45,660 bases of DNA from assembly GCA_021791715.1 (NCBI GenBank), contig JAJYWB010000050.1, positions 1 to 45,660 on the forward strand. Reading direction: 5' to 3'. The notes under the pieces are model-generated. The model worked only from the letters and a program-made list of their open reading frames with translations, was not told where the DNA came from and searched no databases. This document shows positions 28,302 to 36,294 of this stretch, in pieces (position 1 is the first letter of the stretch; the number at the start of each line of letters is the position of its first letter). Made by a program: the position numbers and the translations under genes. This DNA is from Planctomycetota bacterium (GTDB lineage: Bacteria > Planctomycetota > Planctomycetia > Isosphaerales > Isosphaeraceae).

Positions 28302-28760
28302 TCATATGTGCTGATAAATGACCCGCAACTTCGTACCTAGAATGAACTCAAACTCTTGCTTGTGTTTGTCTTCCAGACGGCCAATTTTGGGGTTCTTTGC
28401 ATTCAGAGCGAAACGTCCGAACCCTTGCGGCCAGTCATACGCAAGGTCGTGCAGCGTGTGCTCCTTGTCGCAACAAGGCGCCGGGTAGGAAGCTAGCTTG
28501 AACCCTTTCTCGCCGTCGGAATCTTCATCCATGTGGTCTTGCCAACAATCGGCCGGAATCTCCGAACCGCATGACGGACAACAAATGCGCTCAAGGTTAG
28601 CCCCACAGTCAAAGAATTGTACGGTATCCGAGACCTTGATTTCGATATCATCGGCCTCCGGGGCGACTTCCGCAAATAGATCACGAGCACGGCGTTGCGC
28701 TTCGGCGTTGGGAACAAACTGCGGATCCTCTGGAATAAGCACAATCCAGTTGTCGGACAT
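28302..28760 (-). CDS. Uncharacterised zinc-ribbon-like cytosolic protein
   Basis: A 152-residue protein, acidic in its middle, with no signal or membrane helix. It begins MSDNWIVLIPEDPQFVPNAE and has paired cysteines in FFDCGANLERICCPSCGSEI and later YPAPCCDKEHTLHDL, which could bind one zinc ion. A conserved-looking tail follows (WPQGFGRFALNAKNPKIGRL). I do not recognise the family. The start at 28760 gives a natural N-terminus; no good ribosome site is seen at it or at the in-frame ATG 24 bases further upstream. It could be a stand-alone housekeeping-type hypothetical protein or an antitoxin/immunity-like factor; nothing nearby decides. Confidence 0.65.
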   Translation of the reverse strand: MSDNWIVLIPEDPQFVPNAEAQRRARDLFAEVAPEADDIEIKVSDTVQFFDCGANLERICCPSCGSEIPADCWQDHMDEDSDGEKGFKLASYPAPCCDKEHTLHDLAYDWPQGFGRFALNAKNPKIGRLEDKHKQEFEFILGTKLRVIYQHI

Positions 28761-29731
28761 GGAGGCGCCCTTGAAGCACATAACGGACAAGCCGAACCGG
28801 CGGCGGCTGGTTACGAGACGTTGAACCCTGAAAAACCGCGATGCGGCCGCCATCGAGTGCGGCGTTTTGTTCCGCGGCTATGGCGTTGCAATAACCGGAA
28901 AGGCCTCGACCTCCGCTGCCAAATCCGTTACGGTCCGCGCAGTGAAAGTCTGATTAATATATGGCATTCCAGCCACCCGTTATTTGGATAGATATCCGCC
29001 CATTCATTATCTCGTACTCATCGACGTCCCGCAACCACTGATGAACGCTTCCGAGTTGGTCGTGAAATCAGGCCAAATCTTCGGCGCGGAGATCACCCGA
29101 GACTGACTCGCAAAATACGCCGGCAGCCGCTTTAACCGCGAATCTCTCCCGGTTGCCGTCTCAGTAGTCGATTGCTCCCGGGTGCGACCGGCCGAGCCGC
29201 ACGATGGATCGGAAACCACCTCCATCACATCGGATCGCAACTTCACGCATCGGTCGCCTCCGCGGCCGAATTTGTGATTCTTGAACCAGATTGCGTTAAA
29301 AATAACCGGCCGTGGATCGCGCGTCTATAACCGACGCGGTCGGTCTTTCAACGAGCATCAAGAATAAATTATTTTTGTATTGATATGATTCATAAATGCA
29401 ACTTCAATACATTTCTCAGCGGTGAGCCCCGATGAGGCGAACTGTATTATTTCAACTTCAAACGATGTTTTAAGTCCTTCGGTATTCCGCATCGATTTGG
29501 GGCTTTCTCTGCAATCCCGATGTGTCAATATGGTCGTCATGACACGGCGACCCATCGGTCTTGGCCTCCAGGACGGCGATCGTTTTTGTCGCGGGAAAAC
29601 CGGGCTGGAAATCGAGCGTGTCGGGGTTCCTTGCCGAACAATCCGCCGGATCCCGACCGTAACGAATACATTCGATCGTCGGTTCGGAACCAACAGGTAA
29701 GAGATGTTGATAGAAACCTCCGGCGGCCCGA
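28761..29731. other. Intergenic stretch, possibly degraded coding remnants
   Basis: About 970 bases. Several overlapping frames of 80-125 codons exist on both strands around 29007-29246 and 29358-29772, but none has a ribosome site, a domain or a consistent composition. 29330-29400 is AT-rich. I see no RNA gene. Confidence 0.45.
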
Positions 29732-30214
29732 TCAACTGCGACGCATTGATCTCTGTGAGGCCGGAGGATCACTCGCTACTTTATTCAGCGTTGCGAAATA
29801 CTGTTCTCGATCAAACTCGAATGGACCGAGCTCACCGTAGTTCCACCACGAGGCGCGGCTATTCGGTCCTCGATGCGGGTGTTCGAAGTTCGACCAGGAG
29901 ATTGTCTTCTCGCATACCGATATCTGGACAAGCAAAGGCCAACATCCGAAACAACCGCATTCGCAATCGTAGAGCGATACCTTCTCGGCCTTCTGGCCCG
30001 CGAGATCCGCCAGGACAATGCCGACGGGGAGGGCTTTGTAGGCGCCGGCGAGGTCTGGATGGCCTTCGGCGCTTGCGAACGGTCTTTCTATCTCGCGCAA
30101 AATCTCGAGGAAATCCCGATCATCCACAAGTATATCGAGCGCAAAATAGTCTCGTGCGTTCGTTTCGTCGGGCGAGGTCTTCACAAGTCGCGGATGAAAG
30201 TCGATTCGATTCAT
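29732..30214 (-). CDS. Uncharacterised cytosolic protein (160 aa)
   Basis: A soluble protein with protein-like composition throughout. It begins MNRIDFHPRLVKTSPDETNA and has a central YDCECGCFGCWPLLVQI segment with three closely spaced Cys. It then shows a pattern of WSNFEHPHR, WWNYGELGPFEFDREQY that looks like a conserved core of small uncharacterised bacterial proteins. No signal peptide or helix in the membrane is seen. ATG 30214 is chosen; a GTG four codons upstream is the alternative. The plus-strand frames over the same bases are shadows. Function unknown. Confidence 0.65.
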   Translation of the reverse strand: MNRIDFHPRLVKTSPDETNARDYFALDILVDDRDFLEILREIERPFASAEGHPDLAGAYKALPVGIVLADLAGQKAEKVSLYDCECGCFGCWPLLVQISVCEKTISWSNFEHPHRGPNSRASWWNYGELGPFEFDREQYFATLNKVASDPPASQRSMRRS

Positions 30215-30465
30215 ATATTGTTCCACTTAATAGTGGTCGACCCGTCGCTCGAGCAAAGACGAGATTTCAGGCTCCAAGGTTCGCGACGATAATAACATAG
30301 GTTCCATTTCTCCGCGAGATAGCCTGATTCGACCTTCCTTGAATATATCGCATTTAAATGTAAGTTTATTTAATTGATCAGGTCGGCTTGCTAACGATCC
30401 GCGTCGGGATGTACATCAAGTGTCGAACGATACCGGCGAAACTTTGTTCTCGCCCGAGCTACTCC
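30215..30465. other. Intergenic region before the tandem array
   Basis: No gene recognised. The stretch at 30340-30390 is AT-rich and may hold the promoter of the 160-aa protein or simply be spacer. Confidence 0.4.
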
Positions 30466-31361
30466 AATTGAGTTCGTCTCCTCACTCCTTTCTCGATTCT
30501 CCTCTCTATTTTTTGGCCGTTTCGGCCAAAAAATAGCCGCTTCGGCCAAAAAACACAGCGAAACGGAGAAAAGAAACGATCGCGGGACGCATCGCTCAAA
30601 TCAAAATATCTGGCTAAGCACGGGAAAGAAAGGAGAAAGCGGAAAGGAGACCGACTCGAATCGGAAAGGAGTTCGTCGCCTCACTCCTTTCTCGATTCTC
30701 CTCTCTATTTTTTGGCCGTTTCGGCCAAACAATAGCCGCTTCGGCCAAAAAACACAGCGAAACGGAGAAAAGAAACGATCGCGGGACGCATCGCTCGAAT
30801 CAAAATATCTGGTCAACTACGGAAAAGAAAGGAGAAAGTGGAAAGGAGACCGACTCGAATCGGAAAGGAGTTCGTCGCCTCACTCCTTTCTCGATTCTCC
30901 TCTCTATTTTTTGGCCGATACGGCCAAAAAATAGCCGCTTCGGCCAAAAACACAGCGAAACGGAGAAAAGAATCGATCACGGGATGCATCGCTCAAATCA
31001 AACTATCTGGTGAAACATGGATAAGAAAGGAGAAAGTAGAAAGGAGACCGACTCGAATCGGAAAGGAGTTCGTCGCCTCACTCCTTTCTCGATTCTCCTC
31101 TCTATTATTTGGCCGATACGGCCAAAAAATGGTCGTAGCTGATGAAGAAACGATCACGGGATGCATCGCTCAAATCAAACTATCTGGTGAAACATGGATA
31201 AGAAAGGATCGCGGGACGCATCGCTCGAATCAAAATATCTGGTCAACTACGGAAAAGAAAGGAGAAAGTGGAAAGGAGACCGACTCGAATCGGAAAGGAG
31301 TTCGTCGCCTCACTCCTTTCTCGATTCTCCTCTCTATTTTTTGGCTGTTTCGGCCAAAAAA
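30466..31361. repeat. Five-copy tandem array of about 200-bp units beside tRNA-Pro
   Basis: The unit start GTTCGTCGCCTCACTCCTTT (GAGTTCGTCTCC... in the first copy) appears near 30471, 30671, 30870, 31068 and 31300, giving periods of about 200, 199, 198 and 232. Each unit carries two foldable parts. The first is a stem of GAATCGGAAAGGAG with CTCCTTTCTCGATTC around TTCGTCGCCTCA. The second is a palindrome with arms TTTTTTGGCCG / CGGCCAAAAAA around a 3-base loop, varying in copies 2, 4 and 5. The last palindrome (31337-31361) touches the 3' end of tRNA-Pro. The T-run is 5' and the A-run 3' on both strands, so these are not standard terminators. A frame open across three units is repeat-made and not counted as a gene. 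Confidence 0.9.
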
Positions 31362-31436
31362 TCGGGGCGACAAGATTTGAACTTGCGACCTCACGGACCC
31401 GAACCGTGCGCTCTAGCCAAGCTGAGCTACGCCCCG
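31362..31436 (-). tRNA. tRNA-Pro (anticodon CGG)
   Basis: On the minus strand the sequence folds as a full cloverleaf: acceptor CGGGGCG / CGCCCCG plus discriminator A, D arm with AGCTCAGCTTGGCTAGAGC, anticodon stem CACGG / CCGTG with loop TTCGGGT (anticodon CGG), variable AGGTC, and T arm GCAAGTTCAAATCTTGT. C1-G72 is typical of bacterial tRNA-Pro. The CCA end is not encoded. The tandem repeat array begins immediately 3' of the gene. Confidence 0.95.
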
Positions 31437-31833
31437 TCTTTCTGAGCTCTCATTCTTAACGGTCGAACCGATCCTGTCAATCGGAACGCATGAAAGAGAC
31501 GGCGATTCAGCCGAACCGGCGAATCGCGCTTTCCCATTCACCAAAGCCGCCCGAGTGCGTTCCAACCGCTCTAAAATCCATGTTTCGCCGCGAACACCGC
31601 AACCAAAACGATCGATTTTCCCGAGATCGCCCCACATCTTTCTTTCGAAGTGGACAAGATCTCATTAAACAAGGTTCGCACCGTCCATTCAATCACGGTT
31701 CGGGCTTGCTTCCCAATCGCGATTCGCTCCGATTCCATTTTTGATCGGCGATCCACGGGCGCCTAACGCGTCGGCGGCGGCCGCGGTATAGTGGGGGCTC
31801 GAAAGCCCGATAGAACCGCGAGAAATCGATTCC
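31437..31833. other. Intergenic region between tRNA-Pro and the sugar isomerase
   Basis: It should contain the tRNA promoter (minus) and that of the isomerase (plus). No gene or repeat recognised. Confidence 0.45.
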
Positions 31834-32688
31834 ATGATCCCTTGTATCAGTCAGGCGACGACGATGAGCACCCCCTTCGAGACCGATCTCGAGGCGTACG
31901 CTCGTGGAGGATTCCAACTCGTCGAACTTTGGCTCACCAAGCTCGAAACGTATCTCGAAACGCATACGATCGACGACGTTCGCAAGCTTCTCGGCGAATT
32001 TCAGCTCAAGGCCGTCGCCGCGGCTTCTCAAGGGGGTTTGCTCTCGCTCCACTCCGCCGAGCGGAAACTGCATCTTGAACAGTTCCAAAGCCGCCTCGAA
32101 ACGCTCGAACGACTCGGAGTCGGCGTCGTGATCGTCACCGGCGACTTTCATCAGACGCCGCGCGAGAGCGACCTCGCGACGATCGTCACGGCGCTCGGCG
32201 AAGCAGGCGAACTGGCGCGCAAACACGGCGTTCGCGTGGCGCTCGAATTCCAAAAATCGGCGCGGTTTCTCGCGAGCCTCGACACCGCCGTCGCGGTCGC
32301 GGCGCAATCCGGATCGGACAATGTCAGCATTTGTTTGGATATGTTCCAATATTACTGCGGGCCGAGCAAGCGCGACGATCTCGGTTATCTCTCGCTTGAG
32401 AATTTGGCCTGGGTGCAGGCGAGCGACCTGATCGGCGTGCCTCGCGAGCTCGCGACCGACTCGGACAGGATCCTCCCCGGCGAGGGATCGATCGAAATCG
32501 AAGCGATCGTCGATTATTTGGAGCGGATCGGCTACGCGGGCCCGATTTCGCTCGAGGCTCCGAATCCGATGTTATGGGGAATCGCCGCCGAGCGTGTCGC
32601 CGACGTCGGGTTTCAGGCGATCCGGCGAATTCTCCCGGACTCGCGACCGAAAGCGACCGGCGCCCGCGGCCCGCGGGGAGGGTTTTGA
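31834..32688 (+). CDS. Sugar phosphate isomerase/epimerase-like TIM-barrel protein
   Basis: A cytosolic AP-endonuclease-2/xylose-isomerase-like barrel (COG1082), a family that is expanded in planctomycetes and isomerises or epimerises sugars and inositols. It has 284 residues. The family landmarks in order are: MIPCISQATTMSTPFETDLE at the start, LGVGVVIVTGDF, VRVALEFQ (metal Glu), VSICLDMFQYYCG (metal Asp), QASDL, PGEGSIEIEAIVDYLERIGY and ISLEAPN (last Glu). The metal ligands Glu-Asp-His/Gln-Glu look intact. The ribosome site is weak. The next gene starts 3 bases after its stop, so the two form an operon. Confidence 0.88.
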   Translation: MIPCISQATTMSTPFETDLEAYARGGFQLVELWLTKLETYLETHTIDDVRKLLGEFQLKAVAAASQGGLLSLHSAERKLHLEQFQSRLETLERLGVGVVIVTGDFHQTPRESDLATIVTALGEAGELARKHGVRVALEFQKSARFLASLDTAVAVAAQSGSDNVSICLDMFQYYCGPSKRDDLGYLSLENLAWVQASDLIGVPRELATDSDRILPGEGSIEIEAIVDYLERIGYAGPISLEAPNPMLWGIAAERVADVGFQAIRRILPDSRPKATGARGPRGGF

Positions 32689-32690
32689 AC

Positions 32691-33221
32691 GTGTCGGTGG
32701 CTTCGCTGCAACCGGCGCCCGCGATCTACCGCGAGGAACAATACTTCGCGTGGTGGATCTACGCGCTCCTTTCAAGCACGTTTGTCATTGTCGGATTTCT
32801 TCATATCTGGGGATCGAATCGCCGACCGCAGGCGGTCGAACTTGTGAGGGCTCACGGCGCGCTCGAGATGATCGAACTCGGCGGAGCGGGAGTCGCGACG
32901 ATCCTCCTCGTCGGCGTTTTACGCATGACGACGCTCGTCACTCCGACCGACGTCCGTATCTGGTTCGGCCTGATCCCGACATACCGTAAATATATCGCGA
33001 TCGGAGCGATCCAGCGGGTCGAGGTCGTCGATTATCGACCGATCGTCGATTACGGCGGTTGGGGGATTCGCTTCGGCCGCGACGGCGAACGCGTTTTCAA
33101 CGCGCGCGGGTCGCGCGGCGTGCGGCTCTTCCTTTCCGACGGCTCGAAATACCTCATCGGCAGCCAAAACCCCGAGGAACTCGCGGGAGCGATCAACGAA
33201 ACGATCCGCCTGCGATCTTAA
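32691..33221 (+). CDS. Membrane protein with two helices and a PH-like domain
   Basis: A 176-residue protein with two membrane helices (about 24-42 and 66-86) and a soluble C-terminal part (about 90-170) of short beta strands (TDVRIWFGLIPTYRKYIAIG, then QRVEVVDYRP, RLFLSDGSKYLIGSQNPEEL) resembling bacterial PH domains; the overall plan is like DUF6141 proteins. The start is a GTG with GGGGAGGG 8 bases upstream. That ribosome site lies inside the end of the isomerase gene, so the two are probably cotranscribed. Role unknown; PH-like domains of this kind often sense or regulate membrane processes. Confidence 0.72.
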   Translation: MSVASLQPAPAIYREEQYFAWWIYALLSSTFVIVGFLHIWGSNRRPQAVELVRAHGALEMIELGGAGVATILLVGVLRMTTLVTPTDVRIWFGLIPTYRKYIAIGAIQRVEVVDYRPIVDYGGWGIRFGRDGERVFNARGSRGVRLFLSDGSKYLIGSQNPEELAGAINETIRLRS

Positions 33222-33408
33222 GCCATACATAATTTCATATACTATTATCTATTTGTCAAGCACGAATCGTCTCGTTTGGAAAATCTCCTCGATCGCGCCG
33301 CGCGGGTTTTGATCGGAACGCCCCTCCGATCGGCGGGCTTCTCGACGACGACGTTCATTGAAAATCAGATCTCGAAATCCACAATACCTTATACCATATT
33401 ATTATTTA

Positions 33409-34359
33409 TTACTTCTTCCGAACCCCCCGAACGTTCACTCCGCTTCCGATGATCATATTGTGTTCGTATGCAAATTGATAAAATCGACCGCCGCGGGCGG
33501 GCGGAAGCGGTTCGATCGCCTCGAAACCCTCGGCGTGAAACCAATCGGTCAACTCGGCGATCGTATGATGCGATTGATACCGCGGAGCGTACCAGTCGAA
33601 ATTGTCGCAAACTCGCAATGTCCAATCCGGATGATTCGAGAAGTTAAACAGCTTGTTCAATCCTTTGTTTAACATCGGAACGCCTCCCAGCACTCCCAGG
33701 CCGACGCACAAAGGCTCCAAAACACGCGCCGGAAGTCGCGTCGTCACGCGTCTTAATGCTTTATTAAGCAGTTCCTGAGGGGGCGTATTTTGCCGGTAAA
33801 GCCAAACCGCGAGCGTTCCTCCGGGCTTGACGCGTCTCGCCACGCTCGCGAAAGCCCCTCGTGGATCGGGGCAATGATGCAGCACGCCGATCGAAAAGAC
33901 GACGTCGAACGCGCATTCGGCGAGAGGGAGCGAAAGCAGGTCGGCTTGGACGATGAGAGCGTTTGGGTAATCGGAACAAAGCGACCGAGCTTTCTCGACG
34001 GCGTCGCTGAGATCGACCCCGACGACGTTCGCTCCAGACCGCGCCGCGAGGAGCGAATATCGCCCCCCTCCGCAACCCGCGTCAAGGACGTCGAGCCCCG
34101 CGAGAGCCTCGGGGTCGATTCCCGTTTTGACGCGGAAGACCGCTTCGTCCTCGTCCCAGCGAGCGACATCGTAGCGATTCCACTGGCGTCCAAAGCTCTT
34201 GAGATAAGCCGCCGCGGCGAAACGCGGCGTTCCGTCGACGATCGGGAATACGCGTTCGCACTTCGAACATCGCCACGCCGCGTTGTCGAGATTTTCTACC
34301 ATGACACTTTGGCAAATGGGACATCGCAGAAAATCGGTCGGTCTCGTCGCTCCGGTCAT
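33409..34359 (-). CDS. Class I SAM-dependent methyltransferase with N-terminal zinc ribbon
   Basis: A 316-residue cytosolic methyltransferase. The N-terminus carries a Trm112/YcaR-like zinc ribbon (LRCPICQSVM, WRCSKCERVFPIVDGTPRF). The Rossmann domain follows with motif I VLDAGCGGGRYSLLAA, VVGVDLS, FDVVFSIGVLHHCPDP and VKPGGTLAVWLY. The C-terminal region (TLRVCDNFDWYAPRYQSHHT, ELTDWFHAEGF) is like methyltransferases acting on sugars, lipids or small metabolites in surface-glycan clusters. The substrate is unknown. ATG 34359 (GTG 34362 is an alternative) overlaps by one base the stop of a doubtful minus-strand frame upstream. Confidence 0.87.
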   Translation of the reverse strand: MTGATRPTDFLRCPICQSVMVENLDNAAWRCSKCERVFPIVDGTPRFAAAAYLKSFGRQWNRYDVARWDEDEAVFRVKTGIDPEALAGLDVLDAGCGGGRYSLLAARSGANVVGVDLSDAVEKARSLCSDYPNALIVQADLLSLPLAECAFDVVFSIGVLHHCPDPRGAFASVARRVKPGGTLAVWLYRQNTPPQELLNKALRRVTTRLPARVLEPLCVGLGVLGGVPMLNKGLNKLFNFSNHPDWTLRVCDNFDWYAPRYQSHHTIAELTDWFHAEGFEAIEPLPPARGGRFYQFAYEHNMIIGSGVNVRGVRKK

Positions 34360-34682
34360 CACGTACTCTTAAATTCCGGTTCGGGCTGAAAAACGGCGAT
34401 GTGAGGAATCACAAGGCCCACGTCAACCGCAATGACGCCTAAGATCTTATGCCTTCGGTCGCCGTTTTCGAAGCCGCCTTGAACCCGCTTCTTTTGGAAT
34501 CGTTCCAAACGCGACTCATCGGGTTCAAGCTTTCGATCCTTGGTTCGGCGAGGCGTTTTTTTCGGTGCGACCGGAAAATTCACCGATTTATTTTTTGGCC
34601 ACTTGACCGCCTTAATTTTGAAGTATAGGATTGAAGTGGATTCGAGAAAGGTCGTGCGAAAGACTTCGATCGAATTATTCAT
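34359..34682 (-). CDS. Doubtful 107-aa frame upstream of the methyltransferase
   Basis: From ATG 34682 the minus strand reads a basic protein (MNNSIEVFRTTFLESTSILY ... VKWPKNKSVNFPVAPKK ... ILGVIAVDVGLVIPHIAVFQ) that ends in TGATG, overlapping the methyltransferase start. The tight overlap favours a real coupled gene. The composition, the lack of a ribosome site and the absence of any family argue against it. It is listed so that the 560-base gap is not taken as empty. Confidence 0.25.
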   Translation of the reverse strand: MNNSIEVFRTTFLESTSILYFKIKAVKWPKNKSVNFPVAPKKTPRRTKDRKLEPDESRLERFQKKRVQGGFENGDRRHKILGVIAVDVGLVIPHIAVFQPEPEFKST

Positions 34683-34917
34683 CCCAAGTTCATTTTGTTT
34701 TCGCCGATCGTCGTTCTCGGGGCGAACGGTTCGTACGATTCCGGCATCCTCCACCGAGACGGGGGCTCCACTGGCTCGCAAGGGTTTTGTGGAGCCCCTG
34801 TTTTTTTGCGCTCCTTCAACCTTTTGGCTTCAAGCTTGCTTGCATCATTCAACGTGTGATCATCGAGCTAAAGTGAATAGAATCAATGGTTTTGGATATC
34901 GGGTGCGATGATTGTTT
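34360..34917. other. Gap between the methyltransferase and tilS
   Basis: It contains the doubtful minus-strand frame (34359-34682), a strong plus-strand terminator (34764-34806) with no plus-strand gene in front of it, and an AT-rich stretch just before tilS. Confidence 0.5.
34764..34806 (+). terminator. Strong intrinsic terminator without an upstream gene
   Basis: Perfect 10-bp arms GGGGCTCCAC / GTGGAGCCCC around a 16-base loop are followed by CTG and seven T. This is a textbook plus-strand terminator. The nearest plus-strand gene ends 1.5 kb upstream at 33221, with a minus-strand gene between, which suggests a small RNA or unannotated transcript ending here. Confidence 0.8.
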
Positions 34918-35928
34918 ATGGATACCAAAGTCTTAGATGAGACGAAGCGATGTCGATCAATCGTTCTTGAGCGGATCGAACGGATCGTGCGACGACGGCG
35001 GAATCGATCGATCGTGATCGCCGTTTCGGCCGGAGGCGATAGCGTCGCGCTCGCGAGGCTCCTCGCCGAACTCGCCGAACCGCTTCGGTTACGATTGTCG
35101 ATCGGGCATTTCAGTCATGGCGACGACGACGACGATCGCGCCGACGCATCATTCGTCGCCGACTTGGCGAATTCGCTCGGGCTTGAGGTCGATTTCGGCC
35201 GTCGCGTCGCGACGCGAACGAATCCATCCGAGGAAGTCGCTCGCCGCGATCGGCTTTCCTGGCTGGGGGAGATCGCTCAGGCTCGATCCGCGGGTTACGC
35301 GGCGCTCGGGCACACGCTCGACGATCAGGCCGAAACGGTCTTGCATCGGATCCTCAGGGGATCGGGCTTGACGGGGCTCGGCGGGATTCCTCCGATTCGT
35401 CGGCTCACGAGTTCAGTCGTTCTCATCCGTCCTTTATTAGCGTTAACTCGCGATGAACTCCGCGGCTACCTCGCCGCGATCGGCCAATCCCACCGCGACG
35501 ACCCGACGAACGCCGACGTATCGAGAACGAGGGCGCGAATTCGACACCAACTTTTGCCGACTCTCAAGGAATCGTTCAATCCTCGCATCGCCGCGGCGCT
35601 CGCGCGGCTCGCCGATTCGGCCCGAGCCAACCGCCGCGACCTCGACCGCACGCTCGCTCCGATCCTTGACGACGCCGTACTTTCGCTCGGCGAAACCGAG
35701 ATCGTCTTGAATCGAACGAAGATCGCCGCCGAGCCGCTCGCACGCCGCGCCGAGCTTCTCCGCACCGCGTGGCGTCGCGCCGGATGGGGAGAAAAACACA
35801 TGAACGCCGACCGCTGGAACAGGCTCGCCCGCCGCGCCCGATCGGGAAATCCCCGGCGATTCTCGGTCGGCCACGGCGTCGAAGCGACGATCAAAGACGA
35901 CACGATCCACTTATCCAAAGCACGTTAG
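34918..35928 (+). CDS. tilS: tRNA(Ile)-lysidine synthase
   Basis: TilS adds lysine to C34 of the tRNA-Ile CAU anticodon using ATP, so that it reads AUA and accepts Ile; it is an essential cytosolic enzyme in most bacteria. The 336-residue protein has the PP-loop IVIAVSAGGDSVALARLL at about 32-49, the second ATP/Mg region ALGHTLDDQAETVLHRILRG, and SGLTGLGGIPPIRR, all typical. The PP-loop reads SAGGDS where SGGxDS is usual, a mild change. The C-terminal part contains a TilS-substrate-binding-like region (AEPLARRAELLRTAWRRAG) and a short end domain. ATG 34918 is used; the TTG two codons earlier is an alternative, and neither has a strong ribosome site. Confidence 0.93.
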   Translation: MDTKVLDETKRCRSIVLERIERIVRRRRNRSIVIAVSAGGDSVALARLLAELAEPLRLRLSIGHFSHGDDDDDRADASFVADLANSLGLEVDFGRRVATRTNPSEEVARRDRLSWLGEIAQARSAGYAALGHTLDDQAETVLHRILRGSGLTGLGGIPPIRRLTSSVVLIRPLLALTRDELRGYLAAIGQSHRDDPTNADVSRTRARIRHQLLPTLKESFNPRIAAALARLADSARANRRDLDRTLAPILDDAVLSLGETEIVLNRTKIAAEPLARRAELLRTAWRRAGWGEKHMNADRWNRLARRARSGNPRRFSVGHGVEATIKDDTIHLSKAR

Positions 35929-36258
35929 AGAGAACAAACACAATAAGTCATGCCGACATCAACAAGATCTTTTCCTAAAGACGCTTGATCCCAATTCCAT
36001 ATTTTGATCCTCGTGCGATGTCGGTTTCATCCGCCACTCGGCCGCTCGAACGCTCCCGAGGTTTCGTTCCAACGCATCTCCTCGCCGAACCCCTCGGGCG
36101 AAAATCGACGCCGTCTCGAATCTGCGAGATAAACACAAACCTTGATGTTCATTCTAATATCTTATCGCCGCGGCGCCGCGACGATCGGCCGAATCGAACT
36201 CGGTTCGTGATCTCAGATCGTTCATCCGCCGATCGAAGGAATCAGCCGTCGGCGTCGT
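35929..36258. other. Intergenic region between converging tilS and moaA
   Basis: No gene recognised. The right end (from about 36219) holds the extra copy of the moaA 3' end described separately. Confidence 0.5.
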
Positions 36259-36294
36259 TCATCCGCCGATCGAATGCATCAGCCGTTCGGGTTT
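36219..36294. repeat. 37-bp tandem duplication of the moaA 3' end
   Basis: TTCATCCGCCGATCGAA at 36221 recurs at 36258, and the match extends through ATCAGCCGT(C/T)(G/C)GG. The second copy is the true last codons and stop of moaA (minus strand). The first lies just beyond the stop and, read in the same way, still spells Leu-Ile-Pro-Ser-Ile-Gly-Gly-stop. Confidence 0.85.

Noticed and set aside
29704..30300. Plus-strand frame of 198 codons over the 160-aa minus-strand gene
   Set aside because: The minus-strand product has a protein-like composition and motif spacing, while this frame is Arg/Ser-rich with no start signal.
30509..31361. The TTTTTTGGCCG/CGGCCAAAAAA palindromes as intrinsic terminators of tRNA-Pro
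   Set aside because: On both strands the T-run precedes and the A-run follows the stem, the reverse of what an intrinsic terminator needs.
30838..31380. A 180-codon plus-strand frame across the tandem array
   Set aside because: It repeats the same peptide because the array repeats, it runs up to the tRNA gene, and no unit carries a ribosome site.
34600..34765. A tmRNA-like 3' end (GGTTCG...ATTCC...CTCCACC) before tilS
   Set aside because: The T-arm does not pair properly, no matching 5' acceptor half or tag frame is found within 400 bases, and the sequence continues past CCACC without a CCA end.
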